From assembly GCA_026982695.1 (NCBI GenBank), contig JALSGS010000045.1, positions 1-64,000 on the forward strand: a stretch of 64,000 nt of DNA. The letters run 5' to 3'. Source of the stretch: Saprospiraceae bacterium (GTDB lineage: Bacteria > Bacteroidota > Bacteroidia > Chitinophagales > Saprospiraceae). The notes below the pieces were generated by a model. It made no database searches. It saw only the letters and a list, made by a program, of their open reading frames with translations, and had not been told where the DNA came from. Below are positions 20,370-29,216 of the stretch, in pieces; positions within the stretch are counted from its first letter, which is position 1, and the number at the start of each line of letters is the position of its first letter. Made by a program: the position numbers and the translations under genes.

Positions 20370-20384
20370 GCCTTTCGGCAAAAG
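20370..20384 (+). repeat. Intergenic copy of the dispersed TTCGGCAAA word
   Basis: GCCTTTCGGCAAAAG lies between the DPP III stop and its terminator. The core TTCGGCAAA, or its complement TTTGCCGAA, was found by eye at 13 sites: within 1811-1820, 16049-16060, 17202-17215, 17368-17380, 20370-20384, 20716-20733, 24150-24164, 24679-24694, 35285-35294, 36966-36980, 44739-44750, 53607-53620 and 62592-62604. This is the only copy outside a gene. The complement can form a GCC/GGC stem with a GAAA loop. Confidence 0.8.
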
Positions 20385-20423
20385 CGGCCCGACCACGGCC
20401 GTGGTCGAGCCGCGCTTCTTTTT
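20384..20423. terminator. Terminator after DPP III gene
   Basis: The stem core CGACCACGGCCGTGGTCG is an 18-base perfect palindrome, extended by GCGGC and GCCGC, and followed by GCTTCTTTTT. The T-tract favours the plus-strand gene; the palindrome can also serve the convergent hldD. Confidence 0.88.
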
Positions 20424-20429
20424 ACAGCA

Positions 20430-21416
20430 CTACCAGATGCGGCGCTCTGCCAGATAATGGCGCACGTAATCGGCAATGCCATCCTCCAAGCTGTGGAAGG
20501 GACGATCGTAACCTGCAGTACGCAGCTTGTCCATCTTAGCCTGAGTAAAGTACTGATAGGTATCTCGAATGTCTTCGGGCGTATCGATAAAGGAAATACT
20601 TGGTTGGCGATTCATTGCCAGGAAGGTATGAGTGGCCAGATCGAGGAAGGTGCGCGCCTGGCCGGTGCCCAGATTGTACAAGCCATTGGCCGGGGGTGTT
20701 GCTGTTGGTTGGAGTGCCTTTTCGGCAAAAAACCAAAGCACTTCAACCACATCTTTGACGTAGACAAAGTCGCGCTTTTGCTCTCCGTCCTTGAAATCAG
20801 GGCGATGGGATCGAAACAGCTTCATACCCCCTGTCTGCTCAATCTGGTGCACAGTGTGAAAGATCACAGAGGCCATGCGGCCCTTGTGGTATTCGTTGGG
20901 GCCATAGACATTGAAGAATTTGAAGCCATACCACTGCGGAGGTATTTCAGTTTGCTGTAGCGCCCACTTGTCGAACTCATTTTTGGATCGGCCATAAGAG
21001 TTGAGCGGGCGCAAGCGTGGCACCAGCTCATGGCTATCATCATAGCCCAACTCTCCTAAACCATAGGTAGCTGCACTGCTGGCGTAGAGTAGGGGGATTT
21101 CGTGTTTGGCGCAAGCCGACCACACCGCCTTGCTGTACCCCAAATTGAGGCGTTCGAAAAGCGCTTCATCGCATTCGGTAGTGTCGGTGCGGGCTCCCAT
21201 GTGTATGACCAACTCGACAGTAGCGCCGTGCTGGTCGAGCCACTTTGGGAAGGCCATTCGATCCATCGTTTGTCGAAAGGCTTTACCTTCGAAATTGCGG
21301 TTTTTGTCGGGGCGCGTGAAGTCATCGACGAGCAAGATGTCGGTTAGCCCTTCGTCGTTTAGTTTGCGCAGCATACAGCTGCCAATAAAGCCGGCAGCAC
21401 CTGTGATAACGATCAT
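20430..21416 (-). CDS. hldD: ADP-L-glycero-D-manno-heptose 6-epimerase
   Basis: Epimerises ADP-heptose for the lipopolysaccharide inner core. The 328-residue short-chain dehydrogenase-like product begins MIVITGAAGFIGS (Rossmann GxxGxxG). It has the catalytic pattern SYGRSKNEFD (YxxxK) and the HldD-specific FFNVYGPNEYHKGRMASVIFH and KRDFVYVKDVV blocks. The ATG at 21416 is chosen because it begins the Rossmann strand; the 15 codons upstream are unlike the family. It is the last gene of ychF-rluE-hldD, 25 bases after rluE. It implies a heptose-containing LPS core. Confidence 0.95.
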   Translation of the reverse strand: MIVITGAAGFIGSCMLRKLNDEGLTDILLVDDFTRPDKNRNFEGKAFRQTMDRMAFPKWLDQHGATVELVIHMGARTDTTECDEALFERLNLGYSKAVWSACAKHEIPLLYASSAATYGLGELGYDDSHELVPRLRPLNSYGRSKNEFDKWALQQTEIPPQWYGFKFFNVYGPNEYHKGRMASVIFHTVHQIEQTGGMKLFRSHRPDFKDGEQKRDFVYVKDVVEVLWFFAEKALQPTATPPANGLYNLGTGQARTFLDLATHTFLAMNRQPSISFIDTPEDIRDTYQYFTQAKMDKLRTAGYDRPFHSLEDGIADYVRHYLAERRIW

Positions 21417-21441
21417 AGCGTTGTGGTTGAAGTCTTTTGAA

Positions 21442-22050
21442 TCAGATTTTAGCAGTGCCAAACAGCAATTCGTATAGAGGTTCCCGTTCCCATTCGCACA
21501 CCTGGCCTACCTGCATGTCGCCCAATTGGAGGCCTTCAATAGCACTGCGCACCAAGCGCAATACGGGCAGGCCTACCCGCGCACACATGCGGCGCACTTG
21601 TCGGTTTTTGCCTTCTACCAGCGTGAGCTGCAGCCAATGTAGGGGTCGTCCTGGTCGGGGGCAGATGGGCTTTTCTCGTGGCGGCAGAGCCGGTGCTTGT
21701 TGTAGCCAATGCACTTCGGCAGGCAAGGTGCGATGCCACTTTTTGCCAATGCGGATGTCCACTCCCGATCGCAAGGCATGGAGTGCTTCGTCACTAGGCG
21801 CTCCTTCCACCTGTGCCCAGTAGGTGCGGCGATGGCGGTGGTGTGGATGCAGCAAGCGGTGATTGAGGGCTTTGTCGTTGGTGAGTAGCAGCAAGCCTTC
21901 GCTATCGCGGTCGAGGCGGCCAACAGGGTAGACGTCTTTTGGGAAGTCGTACAAATCGGCCAATGTGCGGTGGTGAGGTTCTTCACGCGTAAACTGGCTC
22001 AGGTAGCCCCACGGTTTAAACAGTACGAAATAGCGATATGGTTGGCGCAT
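21442..22050 (-). CDS. rluE: 23S rRNA pseudouridine synthase, RluE-type
   Basis: Converts a specific uridine of 23S rRNA to pseudouridine. The 202-residue product has the RsuA-group opening YFVLFKPWGYLSQFT and the catalytic GRLDRDSEGLLLLTNDK, where the first Asp is nucleophilic. EGKNRQVRRMCARVGLPVLRLVR lies near the end. No S4 domain is present, as expected for RluE. The stop of ychF lies 4 bases before its start, so the two are translationally linked. Assignment to RluE rather than RluB/F rests on length and lack of S4. Confidence 0.93.
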   Translation of the reverse strand: MRQPYRYFVLFKPWGYLSQFTREEPHHRTLADLYDFPKDVYPVGRLDRDSEGLLLLTNDKALNHRLLHPHHRHRRTYWAQVEGAPSDEALHALRSGVDIRIGKKWHRTLPAEVHWLQQAPALPPREKPICPRPGRPLHWLQLTLVEGKNRQVRRMCARVGLPVLRLVRSAIEGLQLGDMQVGQVCEWEREPLYELLFGTAKI

Positions 22051-22054
22051 AACC

Positions 22055-23152
22055 CTATACGTTGAAGCGAAAATGCATCACATCGCCATCTTGTACGACG
22101 TATTCTTTACCTTCGACGGCCATCTTGCCCACTTCTTTGACGGCCGCTTCGCTGCCATATTTGACGAAGTCGTCGTACTTAATGACTTCGGCACGAATAA
22201 ACCCCTTTTCGAAATCAGTATGGATCACGCCAGCCGCTTGTGGCGCTTTCCAGCCGTGCATGATTGTCCAGGCACGTACCTCTTTTTCGCCTGCTGTGAA
22301 GTAAGTGATGAGGTTGAGCAGTTTGTAGGCAGCCCTGACGAGGCGGTTGACGCCGGGTTCTTCCAGCCCCATTTCGGCCAAAAACTCCTTGCGCTCTTCG
22401 TGGTCGTCGAGCTGAGCAATTTCGGCTTCTATGGCTGCGGAAATGAGGATCACTTCAGCATCTTCATCTTTGACGGCCTCCATAAAGCGACGCGTGTGCT
22501 CATTGCCACTGACGACCGAATACTCATCTACGTTGCACACGTAGAGTACTGGCTTGGCGGTGAGCAGTTGCATCTCTTTGAGTAGCACCTGCCCCTCTTC
22601 GTCTAGTGTCAGGGTGCGCGCCGGCTTGCCCGTTTCGAGGTGGTGCAAGATGGCTTCGGCGGTCTCAACGGCCTTCTTGTCCTCCTTTTTGCCGCTTTTA
22701 GCTTGCTTGCGCAATTTGTCCAGGCGCTTTTCCACCGTTTCCATGTCTTTGAGGATGAGCTCCGTGTCGATAATTTCTTTGTCGCGCACGGGATCCACCG
22801 AACCATCGACGTGTACCACGTTGCCGTCTTCGAAGCAGCGCACCACGTGGATGATGGCATCCACTTCTCGAATATTGGCCAAAAATTGATTGCCTAGACC
22901 TTCGCCTTTGCTGGCACCTTTGATTAAGCCGGCGATATCCACAATTTCCACAGTGGTAGGCACCACGCGTTGGGGTTTAACTAGTGCTGCCAGCTTGTCC
23001 AGGCGCGGGTCGGGCACGGTGATTATGCCGACATTGGGCTCTTTAGTGGCAAAAGGATAGTTGGCTGCCAAAGCCTTGGCCGATGTCAGCGCGTTGAAAA
23101 GAGTGGATTTGCCCACATTGGGAAGGCCTACGATGCCGCATTTGAGCGCCAT
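22055..23152 (-). CDS. ychF: Redox-regulated ATPase / GTPase YchF
   Basis: An Obg-related P-loop NTPase (bacterial OLA1), ATP-preferring and ribosome-associated. The 365-residue product starts MALKCGIVGLPNVGKSTLFNAL (P-loop). It has switch sequences VPTTVEIVDIAGLIKGASKGEGLGNQFL, the base-recognition region YVCNVDE, and a C-terminal TGS domain ending VVQDGDVMHFRFNV. The ATG at 23152 is chosen: it begins the family sequence, and the longer frame to 23395 passes through the promoter and the divergent gene's start. It leads the ychF-rluE-hldD operon. Confidence 0.96.
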   Translation of the reverse strand: MALKCGIVGLPNVGKSTLFNALTSAKALAANYPFATKEPNVGIITVPDPRLDKLAALVKPQRVVPTTVEIVDIAGLIKGASKGEGLGNQFLANIREVDAIIHVVRCFEDGNVVHVDGSVDPVRDKEIIDTELILKDMETVEKRLDKLRKQAKSGKKEDKKAVETAEAILHHLETGKPARTLTLDEEGQVLLKEMQLLTAKPVLYVCNVDEYSVVSGNEHTRRFMEAVKDEDAEVILISAAIEAEIAQLDDHEERKEFLAEMGLEEPGVNRLVRAAYKLLNLITYFTAGEKEVRAWTIMHGWKAPQAAGVIHTDFEKGFIRAEVIKYDDFVKYGSEAAVKEVGKMAVEGKEYVVQDGDVMHFRFNV

Positions 23153-23190
23153 AAGTCGTTGTCTTTTGGTATTTTTTGTGAAAGCGGCTG

Positions 23191-23198
23191 CAAAGGTA
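23191..23198 (-). promoter_or_regulatory. ychF operon -7 element
   Basis: The minus strand reads TACCTTTG 39 bases upstream of the ychF ATG. No clear -33 element is visible. Confidence 0.6.
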
Positions 23199-23325
23199 GC
23201 AGTTTTATTTACCATCGTGCCTATGTGAGTGCGCCGTATTGGCCTTCCCAATAAAGTGTATTGGCTCATTGCGGCACAATTGCTAACCTTGCCTACATTT
23301 AATAGTCTACTGAACCAATATAGCC

Positions 23326-25683
23326 ATGGACAACTCCTATGCGATAAAATGGCTGTTGGCGGCTTGTCTGCTTTGGCTGCTGCCCCTACAGTCATTTGGC
23401 TTTCAGCCCATGCAGCGCGTACGCGGTTGGGTGCGCGACGCCCATACGCTCCAGCCCTTGGGCAGTGCTGCTATTCAATTGCGCAATGATCAACATTCGG
23501 CTTTTTCTGAGAGCGACTCGTCGGGCCTATTTTTGTTTGAACAAGTGCCTTCCGGTCGCTATCAGTTAGAAGTACAGCTACTGGGTTACGAACGGCTATG
23601 CCTACCTGAAGTGATGGTGGGTGGTGGCAAGGAGGTCGTGCTCGAGCTGGATTTGCAAACCCATGCAGATACCTTGCAAGAGGTCGTATTGCATGGTATG
23701 CGGCCAGGTCGCACTCTGCCCGTGTTGCCGCTCTACATGATCACCATCGAGGAGACCTTTCGTTTTCCCGCTACTTTCTACGATCCGGCACGCATGGCCG
23801 TATTTGCGCCAGCCTTTGCCCAGTGGAATGATCAGGGCAATTTGCTCATTGCACGTGGCAACTCGCCTAATCAGAACAGCTGGCTATTGGAGGGGGTACC
23901 CATTGTCAACCCGAATCATACGCCCAATGCAGGTACTTTTTCCGACCAAACGACGCTCAGCGGGGGCGGAGTCAACATATTAAGTGCCCAAATGCTGGGT
24001 ACTTCCTTATTTTTTACCGGCAATCCACCTGTAGCCCAGGGCGACGCCACAGGTGCACTATTAGACATGACACTGCGCAAGGGCAATGACCAGCATGCGG
24101 AAGGCACCTTTCAGCTTAGCCTTATCGGCATCGACCTGTCGGGCGAGGGGCCTTTCGGCAAAAAGGACACTACAGCAGCCACAGGCCCATCGTGGTTAGC
24201 TAACTATCGTTATTCTACGGTTGGCTTGTTGACCGCCTTGGGAATGGATTTTGGTGGCGAAGCCATCAGCTTTCAAGATCTCGCCCTTACTGCAGCGTTT
24301 CCAGGCAAACGCCATCAGTGGAAGGTCTGGATGTTGGGTGGGCTGAGTAGCAATATCTTTCGCGCTCCCGAAGCCGACAGTTTGCGCACTGAGCAAAAAG
24401 ACCGACTCGACATCGATTTTCGGAATCGCATGTATGCCATTGGTTTTAGCCACCAGGTACACCTAGGTGCAGGTTGGTTATGGCAATCGGCTGTAAGCCA
24501 TTCGGCACTAGCTAGCCAATGGCAAGGCAGTTGGGCTGACGATGGCACGCCTTATGGTGAAGAACAACTCACACAGTCATGGCTGAGCTTTCGAAGCTCG
24601 CTACACGCACCCAGCCTGAATGGACGACGCTGGTCGTTTGGGATAGATGGCAAATTCTTGTCAGAAGCTGACGATTTCTTTTTTGCCGAAAGGCAACAAT
24701 CGGGCAATGGGCGCATGCAAGGGTGGTGGGTCAATCCGTGGGTTGAACTAGAAGCTCGTCCTGCTCCAGAGTGGATAGCTACCTTCGGCTTACGTGGTCA
24801 CTACTTTAGCTGGAACGGTAGCAAAGCGCTCGATCCGCGCATCCAAATTCGTTGGCAATTTACGCCGCATGAGGTGCTATATGCCAGTTGGGGGTTCTAC
24901 AGCCAGTTGCATCACTTGCGCGTATATGCCACTGCTACCGATGGCGAAGGGCGCCTTTACAACAAATCGCTCCCTTTGCTGCGCAGCCAACAAGCTACGT
25001 TGGGGTGGGCTCATACTTTTCAGCAGCAGGGGCGGCTACGCACTGAAGCTTATTGGCAATACTTCTTTGACCTACCTGTAGGTAATGAAGCTCCTTGGTT
25101 TTCAGTGCTCAACATGATCAACGAGCCTGCCACAAAAGCGCTACAAGCAGTAGGGACTGCTACCCGGTACGGCATAGAAGTATCTTGGAAGCAACCTTTG
25201 ATTCGACACCTCTTTTACAGTGGTGGGCTTACGCGCTTTCGCAGCCTGTGGACTGATGCGGCAGGACGCCAACACCCCAGCCGATTTGATCGGAAATGGG
25301 GTGGTAGCACGGCTATTGGATACGAACGCATGCGCCACAAACGGGACAAAGCCATCTTTCAAATGGCATCTCTGTCGTGGATAGGGGGCGGCGGCATGCG
25401 CGAAACGCCAATCGATGCAGCAGCTTCTTCGCTGGCCGCTATGACCGTGTGGGATTCCAGCCGCCCTTTTGCCGACAGGCTTCCGCCCTATTGGCGCATC
25501 GACTTGCGCTGGTCGCGCCGATGGGAAAAGGCAGGGCGCTCTAGCCTGTTGGCACTCGACATTCAAAATCTGACCAATCGCCGCAATGTTGCCTGGCGCT
25601 ACTACGATGCCGTACAGGGAAAGGTGATCGAGAAATACCAGTTGGGGCTGATTCCCGTGCTGACGTGGCGCTTAGAATATTGA
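23326..25683 (+). CDS. TonB-dependent receptor with carboxypeptidase-like N-domain
   Basis: A 785-residue outer-membrane transporter-like protein. After a signal peptide (to about residue 25) comes a carboxypeptidase-regulatory-like Ig domain (about 28-110: RVRGWVRDAHTLQPLGSAAI, then SGRYQLEVQLLGYE). A plug domain follows (IARGNSPNQNSWLLEGVPIV), and then long alternating aromatic strands to a terminal hydrophobic strand ending TWRLEY. This is the Bacteroidota TonB-receptor layout; no SusD partner is next to it and the ligand is unknown. It holds two copies of the dispersed 9-mer, read as PFGKK and FFAER. The divergent ychF promoter region lies upstream. Confidence 0.88.
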   Translation: MDNSYAIKWLLAACLLWLLPLQSFGFQPMQRVRGWVRDAHTLQPLGSAAIQLRNDQHSAFSESDSSGLFLFEQVPSGRYQLEVQLLGYERLCLPEVMVGGGKEVVLELDLQTHADTLQEVVLHGMRPGRTLPVLPLYMITIEETFRFPATFYDPARMAVFAPAFAQWNDQGNLLIARGNSPNQNSWLLEGVPIVNPNHTPNAGTFSDQTTLSGGGVNILSAQMLGTSLFFTGNPPVAQGDATGALLDMTLRKGNDQHAEGTFQLSLIGIDLSGEGPFGKKDTTAATGPSWLANYRYSTVGLLTALGMDFGGEAISFQDLALTAAFPGKRHQWKVWMLGGLSSNIFRAPEADSLRTEQKDRLDIDFRNRMYAIGFSHQVHLGAGWLWQSAVSHSALASQWQGSWADDGTPYGEEQLTQSWLSFRSSLHAPSLNGRRWSFGIDGKFLSEADDFFFAERQQSGNGRMQGWWVNPWVELEARPAPEWIATFGLRGHYFSWNGSKALDPRIQIRWQFTPHEVLYASWGFYSQLHHLRVYATATDGEGRLYNKSLPLLRSQQATLGWAHTFQQQGRLRTEAYWQYFFDLPVGNEAPWFSVLNMINEPATKALQAVGTATRYGIEVSWKQPLIRHLFYSGGLTRFRSLWTDAAGRQHPSRFDRKWGGSTAIGYERMRHKRDKAIFQMASLSWIGGGGMRETPIDAAASSLAAMTVWDSSRPFADRLPPYWRIDLRWSRRWEKAGRSSLLALDIQNLTNRRNVAWRYYDAVQGKVIEKYQLGLIPVLTWRLEY

Positions 25684-25700
25684 CTAAGCTCTACGCATTT

Positions 25701-26576
25701 TTATTGCCCCAACGACTTGATCTGCTCAATGAGCGCATCAGTCTGAAGCCATAAGTGTAGCTCGACGCGCCGGTTGTGTGCGCGGCCCGATTTTGTTTCA
25801 TTGCTCTCTACCGGGACAAACTCGCCACGGCCTATGGGTAAGAGCTTTCCAGGCGGGATACCTGCTTCGTCGGCCAGCAAACGCGCAATGGTCAGTGCGC
25901 GCCAGTGCGTCAGCTCCCAGCTGTCGGCCCAGCGAGGGCTACGTACAGGCTGGTTGTCGTGGTGCACCTCGATGCCGATTACGAAACGCGGATAATGGGC
26001 GAGCACCTCACCTACCAGCTGGATGCGCGCCAAACCTTCTTCGTGTACCTTAGTGCCATTTTTTACAAAAAGCGCATCGGCGGGGATGCGCACCACGGCC
26101 TCATGGCCCTGAATGTAGACCTCACTCATGAGTCCTGAGCGCTCTAGGGTGTCGCGCAATTCGGCCGCAATGGACTGGAGTTGCGCATTGCGCGCGGCAA
26201 TTTCTTGGCGTAACTGATCAATAGCTGCCTCTTTTTCTGCCAATGCTTCCAATTGACGCTGCAGGGTCAGATCCATCATTTTGCGTTGAGCGGCCATGTC
26301 GTCTTTGAGGCGTTCGATTTGCTGCAACAGGGCCTCGATGCGTTGATTGCGATCGCGCACTACGCCTTCTAAGGCGCGCACGGCGCCCTGCTGCTCCCCC
26401 AAGGCCACTTGAAGGTGTTGCAATTGTTCTAGCGCGTCGTAGTAGGCCGAGTCGAGGGTAGCTTTTTCGCGTACACAATTTTCACGCGCGCGCACTTCAG
26501 TTTGCCACTTTTTCTTCGACACACAGCCCGTAGTGAGCCCTGCCAGGGCGACACATAGCCACAGCGTTGTTCTCAT
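25701..26576 (-). CDS. OmpA-family peptidoglycan-binding lipoprotein with coiled coil
   Basis: A 291-residue envelope lipoprotein. The signal peptide MRTTLWLCVALAGLTTGC supplies the lipobox. Residues about 25-145 form a long coiled coil rich in Glu, Gln and Leu. The C-terminal domain (about 165-285) is OmpA-like: ADALFVKNGTKVHEEG opening, LTHWRALTIARLLADEAGI, then GRGEFVPVESNETKSGRAHNRRVELHLW with the NRRVE motif that binds diaminopimelate. It probably tethers the outer membrane to peptidoglycan. It lies 70 bases downstream of the coiled-coil gene on the same strand and may share its transcript. Confidence 0.88.
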   Translation of the reverse strand: MRTTLWLCVALAGLTTGCVSKKKWQTEVRARENCVREKATLDSAYYDALEQLQHLQVALGEQQGAVRALEGVVRDRNQRIEALLQQIERLKDDMAAQRKMMDLTLQRQLEALAEKEAAIDQLRQEIAARNAQLQSIAAELRDTLERSGLMSEVYIQGHEAVVRIPADALFVKNGTKVHEEGLARIQLVGEVLAHYPRFVIGIEVHHDNQPVRSPRWADSWELTHWRALTIARLLADEAGIPPGKLLPIGRGEFVPVESNETKSGRAHNRRVELHLWLQTDALIEQIKSLGQ

Positions 26577-26646
26577 AAGTATTGTTTGCGCACAAAAACC
26601 ACCAAGTATCCTGCTTCACACCATTCATTTAGATGCTCCTCCTTAC

Positions 26647-27558
26647 TCATTGCACTTCAAAGCCGGCTGCACCCAGCAAGCCAATATCGGTGTACACTGC
26701 AGCGCGATATAATCCTGGCTTCATCGTCTTACGATCGAAATCCCACACCATAGAGAGGCGCTGGTTGGAGCCAAAATCAACTTCTTGCGCCTTGACTGCT
26801 TCGAGCTCTAATACTTGTCCATTGACCTTTACGGAAAAGAGAACGGGTTGCGACACTTTGATGGGGGTGCCCTTGTCGTCCATGATGACCAAATAGATAG
26901 GCCGCACGCCTTGAAATTCCTCAGGTACGTTGAGCACTTCAAAGTTGACGCGTAGGCGGCGTGCGCGCTTGGCCTTTGTAGTAAGCTTATTGTTTTTGCG
27001 TTCGAGCGCTACGGTGAAGCCACTGGCCTTGAAGTTGGCCCGGGTAAGTTGATTGATTTCCTGCTGCATGCTTTCGTTGAGGTTGCGCAGCTGTTCGTTT
27101 TCCTGCGTCTTCTGTTGCACTTCTTTGGTGAGACGGGCTTTATCTTGTCGTAGCTGTTCGTTTTCCTCCTGCAGCTTTTGGATCGACTGTTCCAGTTCTT
27201 CCTTGATCTGCAACAGCTCGGCAATTTGTTCGCGCAGGCCCGACACTTCGTCGGCTGTAGCGGCCTGTACGCGACGGATGGCCTGTTGCTTTCGGCGAAT
27301 TTCGGCCTGCGCCTCTTTAAGGCTACCTCTCAAAGCTTCGTTCTCTGAAGCTGCTTCTTCATACGCTTGTACGAGGCTATCTACTTCAATTTCCAGCTCC
27401 TGTTTCAACTGATTGAGTTCATTGAGCTCGCGCGTCATTATTTCATTGGCTTGCGTCAAATCTTGCTTTGCGCGATAGTTGCTATAGCCCCACCAGCCCA
27501 AAAGCAAGAGTAACACTACGAATAGTGCAGCAAGAACACGCATCGAGTTGTTTTCCAT
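26647..27558 (-). CDS. Membrane-anchored coiled-coil protein
   Basis: I do not recognise this 303-residue protein. An N-terminal membrane helix (about residues 7-26, LAALFVVLLLLLGWWGYSNY) leads into a long coiled coil (about 30-170) of heptads rich in Glu, Gln and Leu. A C-terminal beta-rich domain of about 100 residues then starts near RRLRVNFEVLNVP and ends GLLGAAGFEVQ. It is probably periplasmic and anchored to the inner membrane. ATGs at 27558 and 27543 are both possible. Followed by the OmpA-family lipoprotein; together they may form an envelope-spanning pair, which is an inference from layout. Confidence 0.75.
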   Translation of the reverse strand: MENNSMRVLAALFVVLLLLLGWWGYSNYRAKQDLTQANEIMTRELNELNQLKQELEIEVDSLVQAYEEAASENEALRGSLKEAQAEIRRKQQAIRRVQAATADEVSGLREQIAELLQIKEELEQSIQKLQEENEQLRQDKARLTKEVQQKTQENEQLRNLNESMQQEINQLTRANFKASGFTVALERKNNKLTTKAKRARRLRVNFEVLNVPEEFQGVRPIYLVIMDDKGTPIKVSQPVLFSVKVNGQVLELEAVKAQEVDFGSNQRLSMVWDFDRKTMKPGLYRAAVYTDIGLLGAAGFEVQ

Positions 27559-27601
27559 TGTTGGATGAAGTTTTCTTCTTCAAAAAAAAGGCGATCGGCT
27601 G

Positions 27602-27609
27602 CAAAGGTA
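27602..27609 (-). promoter_or_regulatory. -7 element of the coiled-coil gene
   Basis: The minus strand reads TACCTTTG 44 bases upstream of the ATG at 27558. Confidence 0.6.
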
Positions 27610-27703
27610 GGATGAAGCAATTGCAATCGCACAGTGAGAAAAAAGAAAAGACCTGACATACAAAGATGCCAGATCTCATTTTTACTTTTCCCGATTAGCT
27701 AAA

Positions 27704-29173
27704 TCAAGCTGGCAGGCGCAAACGACCTTCGTCGCGTGCTTCCAGTATCGTATCTCCCATAAGCCACTGATCTACTGCGCGAGCTACCTCTCGTCCTTCG
27801 GCTATAGCATGTACCACTAAAGACTGCCCACGCCGCATGTCGCCGGCGGCAAATACTTTTTCCACGCTAGTGTGATAATTTTCAGCCAATACATTGCCGC
27901 GCGCATCGAGTGCCACGCCCAGTTGTTCGAGCATGCCCTTGTGCTCAGGGTGCACGAAACCCGCAGCAATGAGTGCTAACTGACAAGGCAGCTCGCGCCG
28001 TGTGCCTTTTTTTGGCTGAAAGCTAAAGCGACCCGAGTGTTCGTCGCGCACCCATTCCACCTCTTCGAGTACGAGATGCTGCACATGTCCCTGGGCATCC
28101 CCCACGAACGCCACAGTATTGACCGACCACTCTCGCTGGCAGCCCTCCTCGTGCGAGGTAGAGGTGCGCAGGATGCGCGGCCATTCGGGCCAGCTATCAG
28201 GTGGTCGTTGTTTGGGTGGCATGGGCAAAATCTCAAGCTGAGTGACCGAACGCGCACCCTGACGGTTGGCCGTACCCACGCAGTCAGCTCCCGTATCCCC
28301 GCCACCAATGACGATGACGTCCTTGTCTTTAGCACTAATCGATTGATTTTCAGGGATGGGATCGCCAGCCATACGCCGATTTTGTTGGGTGAGATAGTCC
28401 ATGGCGAAGTAGATGCCTTTGAGTTGCCGGCCAGGCACCTGCAAGTCGCGCGCCACGGTACAGCCTCCAGCCAACACGATGGCATCAAACTGCTCGAGCA
28501 ACTCTTGTACATCCACGTTTTTACCCACCCATGCCCGCGTGCGAAAGCGCACACCTTCGGCTTCCATGAGGGCGATGCGGCGCTCTACTACCCATTTTTC
28601 GAGCTTGAAATCAGGAATGCCATAGCGCAACAACCCACCCACACGATCGGCTCGCTCAAATACGGTGATCAGATGACCAGCTTTGTTGAGTTGTGCGGCG
28701 GCTGCCAAACCTGCAGGGCCACTGCCCACCACAGCTACTTTTTTCCCCGTACGCCATACCGGAGGGCGGGGCCGGATGTAGCCGCGTGTAAACGCTTCCT
28801 CTGCAATGGTTTTTTCAATATGCTCGATAGTTACTGGCGGCTGATTGATACCCAACACACAAGCTGCTTCACAAGGGGCAGGACAAATCCGGCCTGTAAA
28901 CTCTGGAAAGTTGTTGGTACTGAGCAAGAGTTCCACAGCTGCACGCCAATTGGAACGATAAACCGCATCGTTGAACTCTGGAATAATATTGCCCAGCGGG
29001 CAACCACTGTGGCAAAAAGGTATGCCGCAATCCATACAGCGGGCAGCTTGCCGATGTGTTTTTTCTTTTGGGAAATCGATATACAGTTCTCTCCAGTCTT
29101 TGACGCGCTCTGCTACAGGCCGCTTTTTGGGTAGTTCGCGCGTGTATTTGAGAAATCCCTTGGGGTCAGCCAT
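27704..29173 (-). CDS. gltD: Glutamate synthase small subunit
   Basis: The FAD- and NADPH-binding subunit that passes electrons to GltB. The 489-residue product has the N-terminal cluster-binding region CMDCGIPFCHSGCPLGNIIP and CPAPCEAACVL for two 4Fe-4S centres. A Rossmann GSGPAGLAAAAQL with RVGGLLRYGIPDFKLEK, and a second nucleotide site VIGGGDTGADCVG, follow. Length is standard. It follows the truncated gltB by 43 bases on the same strand, so the pair is an operon. What electron acceptor the complex serves depends on how the shortened GltB works. Confidence 0.96.
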   Translation of the reverse strand: MADPKGFLKYTRELPKKRPVAERVKDWRELYIDFPKEKTHRQAARCMDCGIPFCHSGCPLGNIIPEFNDAVYRSNWRAAVELLLSTNNFPEFTGRICPAPCEAACVLGINQPPVTIEHIEKTIAEEAFTRGYIRPRPPVWRTGKKVAVVGSGPAGLAAAAQLNKAGHLITVFERADRVGGLLRYGIPDFKLEKWVVERRIALMEAEGVRFRTRAWVGKNVDVQELLEQFDAIVLAGGCTVARDLQVPGRQLKGIYFAMDYLTQQNRRMAGDPIPENQSISAKDKDVIVIGGGDTGADCVGTANRQGARSVTQLEILPMPPKQRPPDSWPEWPRILRTSTSHEEGCQREWSVNTVAFVGDAQGHVQHLVLEEVEWVRDEHSGRFSFQPKKGTRRELPCQLALIAAGFVHPEHKGMLEQLGVALDARGNVLAENYHTSVEKVFAAGDMRRGQSLVVHAIAEGREVARAVDQWLMGDTILEARDEGRLRLPA

Positions 29174-29216
29174 TAGATGTGATTTTAAAAATGGGAAGTA
29201 TCAATCATGCCGTTTG